The position numbers were made by a program, and so were the translations under genes. Positions 56,888 through 64,000 of a stretch of DNA of 64,000 bases are shown here, in pieces. The first letter of the stretch is position 1; every line of letters begins with the position of its first letter. The notes below the pieces were generated by a model that made no database searches, was not told where the DNA came from, and saw only the letters and a program-made list of their open reading frames with translations. The stretch comes from Halomonas daqiaonensis (lineage in GTDB: Bacteria; Pseudomonadota; Gammaproteobacteria; Pseudomonadales; Halomonadaceae), in NCBI RefSeq assembly GCF_900109725.1, contig NZ_FOBC01000012.1:1-64000 (forward strand), written 5' to 3'.

Positions 56888-57597
56888 GCCGTCGTCTCCC
56901 TGCGCGCGGATGGCAGGAGGAGGCCCACCAAGCCGCCCGCCAGCGCCCCCACGATCACGTGGGCATGGGGCGGCAGCCAGGCCATCGCTGCCAGGGCGGC
57001 CAGGGCCGCGGCGCCCCAGGGCAGCAGCACGCTGAGGTCGCGCTTGTCGCCTATCACCATGGCCAGCAGGAAGCAGCCCATGATGGCGTCCAGCCCGAAG
57101 CGCTCGGGCTCATTGATGCCACTGCCGAAGACTACGCCGAGGCCGGTGCCGATCATCCAGGAGGTCCACAGCGCGAGGCCGCCACCGACCAGGATGCCCA
57201 ATCGCGAGGCCGTGGTTCCCCCGGTCATGGCCATGGCCCAGTTGGCATCGCTGAGCAGCAGCAGGCTAGCGTAGCGGCGCCCGCTGGGCAGATCACGCAG
57301 ATGCGGATAGAAGGCGGCGCCCATCAGCAGGTGGCGGGCATTGATCGCCAGGGTGATGGCGACCAGCGGCAGCAGCGGGATGGTATCGCCCCATAGGTCC
57401 AGGGTCGCGAACTGGGCAGCCCCCGCAAACACCAGACCGCTCATCAGGAGCGTCTCGAGCTCGGAGAGTCCTTGCTGCAGGGCCGCCACCCCGAAGGCCA
57501 GCCCGAAGACGATGACGAACAGCGATATTGGTGCCATGCGCCGGAAGCCCTCGACGAGATGGCCAAGGGTCGGTCGCGAGCTGTCGGGTTGGCTCAT
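56884..57597 (-). CDS. azlC: AzlC-family branched-chain amino acid exporter subunit
   Basis: A 237-residue protein with about six membrane helices. The segments [20 protein letters not shown] and L-S-D-A-N-W-A-M are family signatures. An in-frame ATG at 57606 is possible, but ATG 57597 gives a 4-base overlap with the upstream oxidoreductase gene, implying translational coupling. With AzlD it likely exports valine or related compounds. Confidence 0.92.
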   Translation of the reverse strand: MSQPDSSRPTLGHLVEGFRRMAPISLFVIVFGLAFGVAALQQGLSELETLLMSGLVFAGAAQFATLDLWGDTIPLLPLVAITLAINARHLLMGAAFYPHLRDLPSGRRYASLLLLSDANWAMAMTGGTTASRLGILVGGGLALWTSWMIGTGLGVVFGSGINEPERFGLDAIMGCFLLAMVIGDKRDLSVLLPWGAAALAALAAMAWLPPHAHVIVGALAGGLVGLLLPSARRETTA

Positions 57598-58589
57598 GAG
57601 CGCCACATCTCGGTGACGATCTCGTAGCTTCTAAGCCGGTCCTCGGCGGCGTAGACATCGGTATTGAGCATCAGCTCATCGGCACCGGTCAGCTCCAGGA
57701 AGCGCTCCAGGCCCATGCGCACTGTCTCGGGGCCGCCGATTACCGCGGCGCCCAGGAACTGCTCCACCTGGGCCTGCTCCCTGGGCGACCAGTCCAGCGC
57801 TTCTACCGGCGGCAGGGCCTTGATGCGCTGGCCGCGTATCATGCCCAGGAACTTTCGGCGTGCCGTGGAGGCCAGGTAGTCCGCCTGGAGGTCGTTCTCG
57901 GCGGCAATCACCGGCAGGCCGACCATGGCATGGGGCGCCTCGAGGAACGCCGAGGGCCGGAAATTGTCGCGGTAGAGCTTGAGCGCCTCGAACAGCTGGG
58001 CGGGCGCGAACTGGGCGGCGAAGGCGAAGGGCAGCCCCTCGCGGGCCGCCAGGCGAGCGCTGAAGTCGCTGGAGCCGAGCAGCCAAAGCGGTACCTTTGT
58101 GCCCTGGCCGGGGACCGCCCGCACCCGCTGGCCCGGCCGCTCGTCGTTGAGGAAGCCCTTGAGCTCGGCCAGTCGCTGGGGGAAGTCATCGACGCCGGCA
58201 TAAGGGTCGCGGCGCATGGCGGCCATGGTGGGGCCGTCGGATCCCGGCGCGCGACCCAGTCCCAGGTCGATGCGTCCGGGATAGAGGGTCTCCAGGGTGC
58301 CGAACTGCTCGGCCACCACCAGCGGCGGGTGATTGGGCAGCATGATGCCGCCGCTGCCTACCCGGATTCGCTCGGTGGCGCCGGCGATATGCCCGATCAG
58401 CACCGCGGTGGCGGCGCTGGCGATGCCTTCGATGCTGTGGTGCTCGGCCAGCCAGTAGCGCGTAAAGCCGAGTCGCTCGGTGAGCCGGGCCAGCGCCACG
58501 CTTTCTCTGAAGCTGTCGGCAGCGCTGCCGCCCTCGCGGATCGGGGCCAGGTCGAGCACGGAAAGGGGCGTGTCAGCGAGTCGGGACAT
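57594..58589 (-). CDS. LLM-class flavin-dependent oxidoreductase
   Basis: A 331-residue luciferase-like monooxygenase fold. Family motifs: [37 protein letters not shown] and [12 protein letters not shown]. It uses reduced FMN; the substrate is unknown. It is coupled by 4-base overlap to azlC and azlD. The link between this oxidoreductase and an amino acid exporter is unexplained. Confidence 0.9.
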   Translation of the reverse strand: MSRLADTPLSVLDLAPIREGGSAADSFRESVALARLTERLGFTRYWLAEHHSIEGIASAATAVLIGHIAGATERIRVGSGGIMLPNHPPLVVAEQFGTLETLYPGRIDLGLGRAPGSDGPTMAAMRRDPYAGVDDFPQRLAELKGFLNDERPGQRVRAVPGQGTKVPLWLLGSSDFSARLAAREGLPFAFAAQFAPAQLFEALKLYRDNFRPSAFLEAPHAMVGLPVIAAENDLQADYLASTARRKFLGMIRGQRIKALPPVEALDWSPREQAQVEQFLGAAVIGGPETVRMGLERFLELTGADELMLNTDVYAAEDRLRSYEIVTEMWRS

Positions 58590-58753
58590 ATCGTGGGGAA
58601 CTCCGGAAACAATTAGCCTGCTGAGTTTCTCCTAGCATCGGGGCGCTCGGGATGGAATGCAATGCCCCCGCTGGCGATCACAGTCGATGGTGGTGGCCAG
58701 CCGCCTCGGCAGGCCGTAAGCTCTGAGAACAATGGTGAAATCGGACTTCGACC

Positions 58754-58930
58754 ATGACCCTCATCCGCGCCGACCATGGCGAACCCCGTCGCGGTGCCAC
58801 CCGACGGCGCCGTCGACGGCGTCTCGACTGGGCCCGCTTCGATCGCTGGCTCGACCTCGTGGTGGTCGTGGCAGTGAGCATCGCCGTGCTGGTAGGCATC
58901 GTGGCCCTGGTGCTCACCCTGCTTTTCTAG
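58754..58930 (+). CDS. Tiny Arg-rich single-span membrane protein
   Basis: A 58-residue ORF. The N-terminal half is very basic, with a run of seven Arg, and the C-terminal half (about residues 34-57) is one strongly hydrophobic helix, so it should insert with the N terminus in the cytoplasm. There is no family I recognise and the ribosome site is weak. It lies 43 bases before the XpaC-like gene on the same strand, suggesting a shared transcript with telA. Confidence 0.55.
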   Translation: MTLIRADHGEPRRGATRRRRRRRLDWARFDRWLDLVVVVAVSIAVLVGIVALVLTLLF

Positions 58931-58973
58931 CAGCCTGCAATGCTATTTTTCACGGATAAAGGATGGTCAGCCC

Positions 58974-59918
58974 ATGCTGGGATTCCTGCAGGGATTTTCG
59001 TACGGCCTCTTCATGACATGCTTACCGTGGCTGCTGGTGGGTCTGGCCAAGCCGCGCCTGGCGGTGCCGGTCGAGCCGCCCAGCCGCTTGCAGGTCATCC
59101 TGCGCTACGCCCTGTTGGTGCCCTTCATCAGCATGCTTCTGTGGCTGACCTCGCTGTGGGGCGGCTTCGGACCCACCCTGATGGGATGGCTCGCGGGACT
59201 GGTGGCGATTCCGGTGGCCTTGCCGCTGGAACGTCGGCTGCGTGGCTGGTTCGCTCGGCGGCGTGAGAAGCGCCGGCAGGCGAGCCTGGCGGCCGAGGCC
59301 GCTCGTCGCCGTGAGCAACAGCAGCGCGACGCCCACGAGGCCGACCTGACGGTGCTCGATCCCGCTCAGCCTCCGGCGGATGCCGACGACCTTGTGCTGG
59401 CCCTGTGTCGGGCCAAGCAGGGGTTGGTCGACGCACGGCGGCCCGACCTGGCGGTTCAGGCCGACCGCGTCTACAGTCGCTACCGCCACGTGCTGGGCGT
59501 GCTGGGTAGCCGCTTCGATAGCGGTGAGCTGGCCTTCGCCCGCGCCCGTGGGCTGGTGGCCGAGGTCTGCCGCGGCGCGGTGGACACCCTCGATGCCATG
59601 GCCTCCCAGGCCCGTGGCGTGGCAAACGTGGACGGTGACTTCGTACGTCGTCGCCTGAGTCGTGAGGGTCGGCAGCTGGGTACAGCGGAACGTGCCGCCC
59701 TGATGCGCCGGCTGGAGCTGCTCGAGGAAACCGAGAAGGGGCTGCGCGAGCTGGCAGCGCGCAATGAGTCAGCGTTGACCGTCCTCGACGACACCGCCGT
59801 TTCCATGGCGCGCATCGAGACCGGGCGCCCCCAGGCGTCGGTCACCACCGAGCAGGCGCTGGAGGAGCTGCGCCGCTTCGTCTCCCGTGCCGACCGCTAC
59901 GGGCGTGGCAAGTCCTGA
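58974..59918 (+). CDS. XpaC-like membrane protein paired with TelA
   Basis: A 314-residue protein with three N-terminal hydrophobic segments (about 8-25, 44-62, 67-84), a basic charged helix, then a helical soluble domain with repeated Leu/Ala/Arg/Glu patterning. I do not see a catalytic motif. Its place before telA and its layout (membrane helices then a helical domain) resemble Bacillus XpaC-YaaN, where XpaC precedes a TelA protein. That link is by analogy, not strong sequence identity. An AAGGA site precedes ATG 58974. Confidence 0.7.
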   Translation: MLGFLQGFSYGLFMTCLPWLLVGLAKPRLAVPVEPPSRLQVILRYALLVPFISMLLWLTSLWGGFGPTLMGWLAGLVAIPVALPLERRLRGWFARRREKRRQASLAAEAARRREQQQRDAHEADLTVLDPAQPPADADDLVLALCRAKQGLVDARRPDLAVQADRVYSRYRHVLGVLGSRFDSGELAFARARGLVAEVCRGAVDTLDAMASQARGVANVDGDFVRRRLSREGRQLGTAERAALMRRLELLEETEKGLRELAARNESALTVLDDTAVSMARIETGRPQASVTTEQALEELRRFVSRADRYGRGKS

Positions 59919-59963
59919 GTCCGGTCCTTCACACGCTCATACCCGATCCTTTCCGAGGTGCCC

Positions 59964-61148
59964 ATGACCCAGCAACCCGAACGCGATTCCCACCTGTCAC
60001 TGCCCCCGGTGGAGGAGATCGCCAGTCAGCTCGACAGAGACGTGTCTGAGGGTAGCTCAGAGGACGCGTCGCTGACGGCCCAGGCCGATACCTTCGTCGA
60101 TGAGCTGGTTACCGACGGCGATGCGGACGCCCTGGCGCGCCAGCGACGCGCTATCGATGAGCTGGGGCTGGAGTTGCAGCAGCAGGCTGCCCACCAGAGC
60201 GCCATGCTGCAGACCCCGCTGCGCCAGCTGGCCCACCACGGGGATGAGGGCGGCCCCGTGGCCAAGGCCCTGATCGACCTGCGCGGCCGGATGCAGGAGC
60301 TGGACCCTTCGAAACACCGGCTATCGCCGGGTCCGCTGGATCGCCTGCTGGCGCGTCTCCCGGGCGCCGGCAGTCGCCTGCAGCGCTACTTCCAGAAATT
60401 CGAGACGGCCCAGCAAGCGTTGGATGCGATCATCGCCGACCTGGAGGCAGGGCGTGACATGCTGCATCGCGACAACCTCACCCTGAGCGACGACCAGCAG
60501 TCCCTGCGCGAGAGCCTCGCCCAACTGGATCGTCAGGTCGCCCTGGGGCGGCTGATCGACGAGCGGCTGCAGGCCGCTATCGCGCGCCGCGACGAGGACG
60601 ACTCCCAGCGGCGCTTTCTCGAGGAGGAGCTGCTGTTCCCATTGCGCCAGCGTATCGTCGACCTTCAGCAGCAGCTGGCTGTGAGCCAGCAGGGGGTGTT
60701 GGCGCTGGAGGTGATCATTCGCAACAACCGCGAGCTGATGCGTGGCGTCGATCGCGCCATCAACGTCACCGTCTCGGCACTGACCGTGGCGGTCACGGTC
60801 GCCCTGGCCCTCGCCAACCAGCGGCTGGTGCTGGATCGCGTCGAGGCGCTCAATACCACGACCTCGGAGATCATCGGCGGCACCGCGCGGGCGCTGCGCC
60901 AGCAGGGTGTTGATATCCAGCAGCGAGCTTCGTCGGCGATGCTCGACATGCAGGCCCTGGAGGAGGCCTTCGGCGAGGTGATGGGGGCCATCGACGACCT
61001 GTCCCGCTATCGCCGCGAGGCCTTGCCCAAGCTGGACGACCAGATCGACCGTTTGGCGGTTCTGTCCGGCCAGGGCAACGAGGCCATCGGTCGCCTGCAG
61101 CGCGGTCGCGAGGGGCAGGACACCGCCGAGCGCGACCGCCATGGGTGA
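59964..61148 (+). CDS. telA: TelA/KlaA-family toxic anion resistance protein
   Basis: A 394-residue helical protein. Family features include the L-D-P-S-K-H and F-Q-K-F-E-T-A-Q segment with the long helix I-I-A-D-L-E-A-G-R-D-M-L-H-R-D-N, and a central hydrophobic stretch (about 265-290). TelA proteins are named for tellurite resistance on plasmids, and chromosomal ones relate to envelope stress. The GTG at 59958 is an alternative start. It follows the XpaC-like gene by 45 bases. Confidence 0.85.
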   Translation: MTQQPERDSHLSLPPVEEIASQLDRDVSEGSSEDASLTAQADTFVDELVTDGDADALARQRRAIDELGLELQQQAAHQSAMLQTPLRQLAHHGDEGGPVAKALIDLRGRMQELDPSKHRLSPGPLDRLLARLPGAGSRLQRYFQKFETAQQALDAIIADLEAGRDMLHRDNLTLSDDQQSLRESLAQLDRQVALGRLIDERLQAAIARRDEDDSQRRFLEEELLFPLRQRIVDLQQQLAVSQQGVLALEVIIRNNRELMRGVDRAINVTVSALTVAVTVALALANQRLVLDRVEALNTTTSEIIGGTARALRQQGVDIQQRASSAMLDMQALEEAFGEVMGAIDDLSRYRREALPKLDDQIDRLAVLSGQGNEAIGRLQRGREGQDTAERDRHG

Positions 61149-61218
61149 TCCTTCAACGCGCGGACTGGGCTATGCTGCTCCAATGCGTCGGGTTCGGCGC
61201 GCCACATGAGGCAGGGCA

Positions 61219-62523
61219 ATGGACAAGGTCAAGAACATTTTCGTAGTGGGACTCAACGACTTCAACCGCCAGCGTCTCGAGACGCTGCACGGCGCTGGGC
61301 AATGGCGGTTCCACGGGGTAATTGCCCCCGAGGCGGTCTACGATACCGAAGAGTTTGACATCGATGCCATGCTGTCAGAGGCCACGGCGCAGCTCGAGGC
61401 TTTCGACGAGCCCATCGACGCCATCGTCGGCTACATGGACTTTCCTGTCTCGACCATGTTGCCGATCCTCTGTGAACGTTTCGGTGTCCGCAGCACTTCG
61501 CTGACGAGCCTGCTCAAGTGCGAACACAAGTACTGGAGTCGCCGTGTTCAGCGCGAGGTGATCTCTGACCATATCCCGGGCTTCACCGCCTTCGATCCCT
61601 TCGATGACGACGCGATGACGCGCATCGGCGAGGCGGGACTCTATTTCCCCTTCTTCGTCAAGCCGATCAAGTCGTCTGGCTCGCGGCTGGGCTTTCGCAT
61701 CGAGACGCCCGAGGACTTCTATCACGCTATCGAGCAGCTGCGCGAGTCGATCGGCACCATCGCCGACCCCTTCAATACGGTGCTGGAACAGGCGCAACTG
61801 CCCCCGGAAATCGCTGCCGTGGACGGACACTTCTGCATGGCAGAGGAGATCATCGGCGGCTGGCAGTGCACCGTGGAGGGCTACGTCTTCGACGGGAAGG
61901 TGGTCAGCTACGGTATCGTCGATTCACTGCGCTATCCGCAGGTACTGAGCTTCTTCCATTACCGTTATCCGTCCGGGCTCCCCGAGGATATACAGGCCAT
62001 CATGATCGAGCTGACCGATCGCATCATGACCCATATCGGTTACGACAATGCGGCCTTCAACATCGAATACTTCTGGGACGAAGTGCAGGGCCGGGTCTGG
62101 CTACTGGAGATCAACACACGTATCTCCCAATCGCATTGCGACCTCTTTGAGAAAGTCGATGGCGTCAGCAACCAGCAGGTGACAATCGACCTGGGGCTGG
62201 GGCAGCGGCCCGACATGCCCCATCGCGAGGGCGAATTTCCCATGGCGGCGAAGTTCTTCCACCGGGTATTCTTCACCGATGCGGTGGTGACACGGGTTCC
62301 CACCGACGCGGAGCTCGCGGAACTCCATGCCGATTTCCCCGGTTCCCAGATCGCCGTGCAGGTTGAGGAAGGGCAGCAGCTCTCCTCTATGCCCGAGCAG
62401 GACGCCTACAGTTTTGCACTGGCGCATGTTTATCTGGGTGCGTCATCGGCCGAGCAGTTGCTCGCGGACTTCGATCGTCTGGTGGCGCGACTGGCGTTCG
62501 AGTTCGACGACATCCAGGGCTGA
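61219..62523 (+). CDS. ATP-grasp domain protein
   Basis: A 434-residue ATP-grasp ligase-like protein. An N-terminal Rossmann-like domain begins V-K-N-I-F-V-V-G-L-N-D-F-N. The ATP Lys is in F-F-V-K-P-I-K-S-S-G-S-R (Lys148), and the magnesium-binding E-I-N-T-R-I (297-302) closes the domain. Such enzymes join a carboxylate to an amine or thiol using ATP. The substrate cannot be deduced. It lies 70 bases after telA and 42 before a CocE/NonD hydrolase gene, so the latter two are probably an operon. Confidence 0.88.
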   Translation: MDKVKNIFVVGLNDFNRQRLETLHGAGQWRFHGVIAPEAVYDTEEFDIDAMLSEATAQLEAFDEPIDAIVGYMDFPVSTMLPILCERFGVRSTSLTSLLKCEHKYWSRRVQREVISDHIPGFTAFDPFDDDAMTRIGEAGLYFPFFVKPIKSSGSRLGFRIETPEDFYHAIEQLRESIGTIADPFNTVLEQAQLPPEIAAVDGHFCMAEEIIGGWQCTVEGYVFDGKVVSYGIVDSLRYPQVLSFFHYRYPSGLPEDIQAIMIELTDRIMTHIGYDNAAFNIEYFWDEVQGRVWLLEINTRISQSHCDLFEKVDGVSNQQVTIDLGLGQRPDMPHREGEFPMAAKFFHRVFFTDAVVTRVPTDAELAELHADFPGSQIAVQVEEGQQLSSMPEQDAYSFALAHVYLGASSAEQLLADFDRLVARLAFEFDDIQG

Positions 62524-62565
62524 GGTTTCCGGGAGCGGCACGCAAGATCACAAGTAAGGAGACAC

Positions 62566-64000
62566 ATGCGCATCGTTACCGATTTTCCTCGCCGGGTGAT
62601 GGAGGAGGAGACCTGGATCCCGCTGCCCGATGGCAGTCGACTGGCGGCCAGGATCTGGCGTCCGGTAGACGCCGAGATCCATCCCGTGCCGGCGATCCTC
62701 GAGTACCTGCCCTACCGCAAGCGTGACCTCACCGCCGAGCGTGACGTCCAGATGCATCCCTATTGGGCGGGCCACGGCTATGCCGGGGTGCGGGTCGACA
62801 TCCGCGGCACCGGCGAGTCGGACGGCGTGCTCACCGACGAGTATCTGCCCAGCGAGCTCGAGGACGGGCTGGCCGTCCTCGCCTGGCTGGAGGCCCAGCC
62901 CTGGTGTACCGGCGATGTCGGCATGATCGGTATCTCCTGGGGCGGCTTCAACGGCCTGCAGATCGCCGCCCTGCGCCCCCCGCAGCTCAAGGCGGTGATC
63001 ACGTTGTGTTTCACCGACGACCGCTACGCCGACGACATCCACCACATGGGCGGCTGCCTGCTGGCCGACAACCTCTCCTGGGCCTCGACCATGTTCGATG
63101 GCAACGCCTGTCCGCCCGACCCCGAACTGGTAGGCGATCGCTGGCGGGAGATGTGGCTCGAACGCCTGGGAGGCAGCGGCATGTGGCTCGGCCAGTGGCT
63201 CGAGCACCAGCGACGCGACGCCTACTGGAAGCACGGCTCGGTATGCGAGGACTACTCGAGGATCCAGTGCCCGGTGTATGCCGTCAGTGGCTGGGCCGAT
63301 GGCTACTGCAACGCCGTCTTCCGGGTGTTGGAGGGGCTCGAGGTGCCGCGCAAGGGGCTGGTCGGCCCCTGGGCCCACAAGTACCCGCACCTGGGCGTGC
63401 CGGGGCCGGCCATCGGCTTCCTGCAGGAATCGCTGCGCTGGTGGGACCAGTGGCTCAAGGGCGTCGATACCGGGATCATGGACGAGCCCATGCTGCGGGT
63501 CTGGATGCAGGAGTCGGTGCCCCCATCGGCGCGTTACGATGAGCGCCCCGGGCGCTGGATCGCCGAGCCGTCGTGGCCATCGCCGAATATCCTGCCAAGC
63601 TCGTTCCGGCTCACCGAGGGCCATGGCCTGTTGCCCGAAGCCGATGGTGAGGATGACGACGCCACCCTGGATATTCGCTCTCCGCTCTCGGTGGGGCTCT
63701 ATGCCGGCAAGTGGTGCTCCTACAATGCCCCGCCGGACCTTCCCCACGACCAGCGCGATGAGGATGGCGGCTCGCTGATCTTCCAGACCCCCCGGCTCGA
63801 TGCGCCGCTGGAGATCTGCGGATCGCCAATGGTCGAGCTCGAACTCTCCGCCGACCAGCCGGTGGCGATGGTGGCGTTGCGCCTCTCCGATATCGCCGAG
63901 GACGACAAGGCCACTCGGGTCTCCTATGGCCTGCTCAACCTCACCCACCGCGACAGCGACGAGCACCCCGAGCCGCTGGTGCCGGGCCAGCGCTATCGCG
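62566..64000 (+). CDS. CocE/NonD-family hydrolase (X-Pro dipeptidyl-peptidase-like), 3' end outside the window
   Basis: At least 478 residues, running off the right edge. The alpha/beta-hydrolase nucleophile is G-I-S-W-G-G (Ser124). The acid is likely Asp245 in S-G-W-A-D-G-Y, and the base His271 in G-P-W-A-H-K-Y-P-H. The R-G-T-G-E-S-D-G oxyanion-region motif precedes. A C-terminal jelly-roll domain begins after about residue 390. Family members hydrolyse esters (cocaine esterase) or cleave after proline, or act on amides. ATG 62566 has an AAGGAG site. It follows the ATP-grasp gene by 42 bases. Confidence 0.9.
   Translation, partial: MRIVTDFPRRVMEEETWIPLPDGSRLAARIWRPVDAEIHPVPAILEYLPYRKRDLTAERDVQMHPYWAGHGYAGVRVDIRGTGESDGVLTDEYLPSELEDGLAVLAWLEAQPWCTGDVGMIGISWGGFNGLQIAALRPPQLKAVITLCFTDDRYADDIHHMGGCLLADNLSWASTMFDGNACPPDPELVGDRWREMWLERLGGSGMWLGQWLEHQRRDAYWKHGSVCEDYSRIQCPVYAVSGWADGYCNAVFRVLEGLEVPRKGLVGPWAHKYPHLGVPGPAIGFLQESLRWWDQWLKGVDTGIMDEPMLRVWMQESVPPSARYDERPGRWIAEPSWPSPNILPSSFRLTEGHGLLPEADGEDDDATLDIRSPLSVGLYAGKWCSYNAPPDLPHDQRDEDGGSLIFQTPRLDAPLEICGSPMVELELSADQPVAMVALRLSDIAEDDKATRVSYGLLNLTHRDSDEHPEPLVPGQRYR

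Noticed and set aside
58732-58959. Alternative 75-codon plus-strand frame overlapping the tiny membrane ORF.
   Set aside because: It gives a Pro/Arg/His-rich peptide with no hydrophobic segment, unlike the adjacent-frame ORF with a clean membrane helix.
62548-63966. 472-codon minus-strand open frame at the right end.
   Set aside because: Antisense to the CocE/NonD gene, which has an intact nucleophile motif and a strong ribosome site.

Overview
The window is typical chromosomal core DNA of a high-GC, probably halophilic gammaproteobacterium, most likely Halomonas or a close relative of the Halomonadaceae. Supporting signs are the acidic proteins, a Pseudomonas-like polA / DUF2782 / thrB neighbourhood, an apparent FabY-type ketoacyl synthase, monofunctional HisB in a hisBHAF order, and TRAP and Nap systems. 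This placement is an inference from gene content, not from a database search. Genes are dense and mostly housekeeping. I saw no prophage, insertion sequence, integrase, CRISPR array or rRNA.

Layout. 0.1-4.7 kb: a glutamine-amidotransferase-like protein lacking its catalytic Cys, an alkyltransferase-like DNA-damage protein, a DUF416/YjaG protein and the leftward hisBHAF operon. 4.8-9.1 kb: a PanZ/PanM-like acetyltransferase, AsmA, MutY and YggX, followed by a tRNA Phe-Gln-Thr cluster with its own promoter and terminator. 9.7-16.7 kb: an FAH-family hydrolase, thrB-speA, a DUF2782 protein and polA. 16.8-20.8 kb: a ferric-iron ABC transporter whose three genes lie in alternating orientations. 21.0-24.0 kb: a TRAP transporter (dctPQM). 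24.4-31.4 kb: tmcA, a peptidase of the pepD type, rmuC, dps and glycerate kinase.

31.5-36.6 kb: several small lipoproteins, a ZevAB-like metal transporter pair, a HIT protein, a TauE/SafE permease, an entericidin, an I78 inhibitor-like lipoprotein and a thioesterase. 36.7-41.6 kb: an AtoE-like permease, a frameshifted MATE efflux gene, a beta-barrel outer-membrane protein, a ferredoxin and coaD. 41.6-51.2 kb: fabY, a TrmB-like methyltransferase coupled to an SMR transporter, dacB, dgkA, glnE, ilvE and aroQ. 51.4-56.0 kb: a compact napEFDABC operon. 56-58.6 kb: a small membrane protein, then an operon of a luciferase-like oxidoreductase with AzlC-AzlD. 58.7-64 kb: a tiny membrane ORF, an XpaC-like protein and TelA, followed by an ATP-grasp ligase and a CocE/NonD hydrolase that runs off the window end.

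The two best candidates for poorly described biology are the ATP-grasp/CocE pair at the right end and the small membrane ORF/XpaC-like/TelA group just before it. Secondary points are the scrambled iron-transport locus with a 90-bp tail-to-tail overlap, the Cys-less amidotransferase-like protein, and the frameshifted MATE gene.
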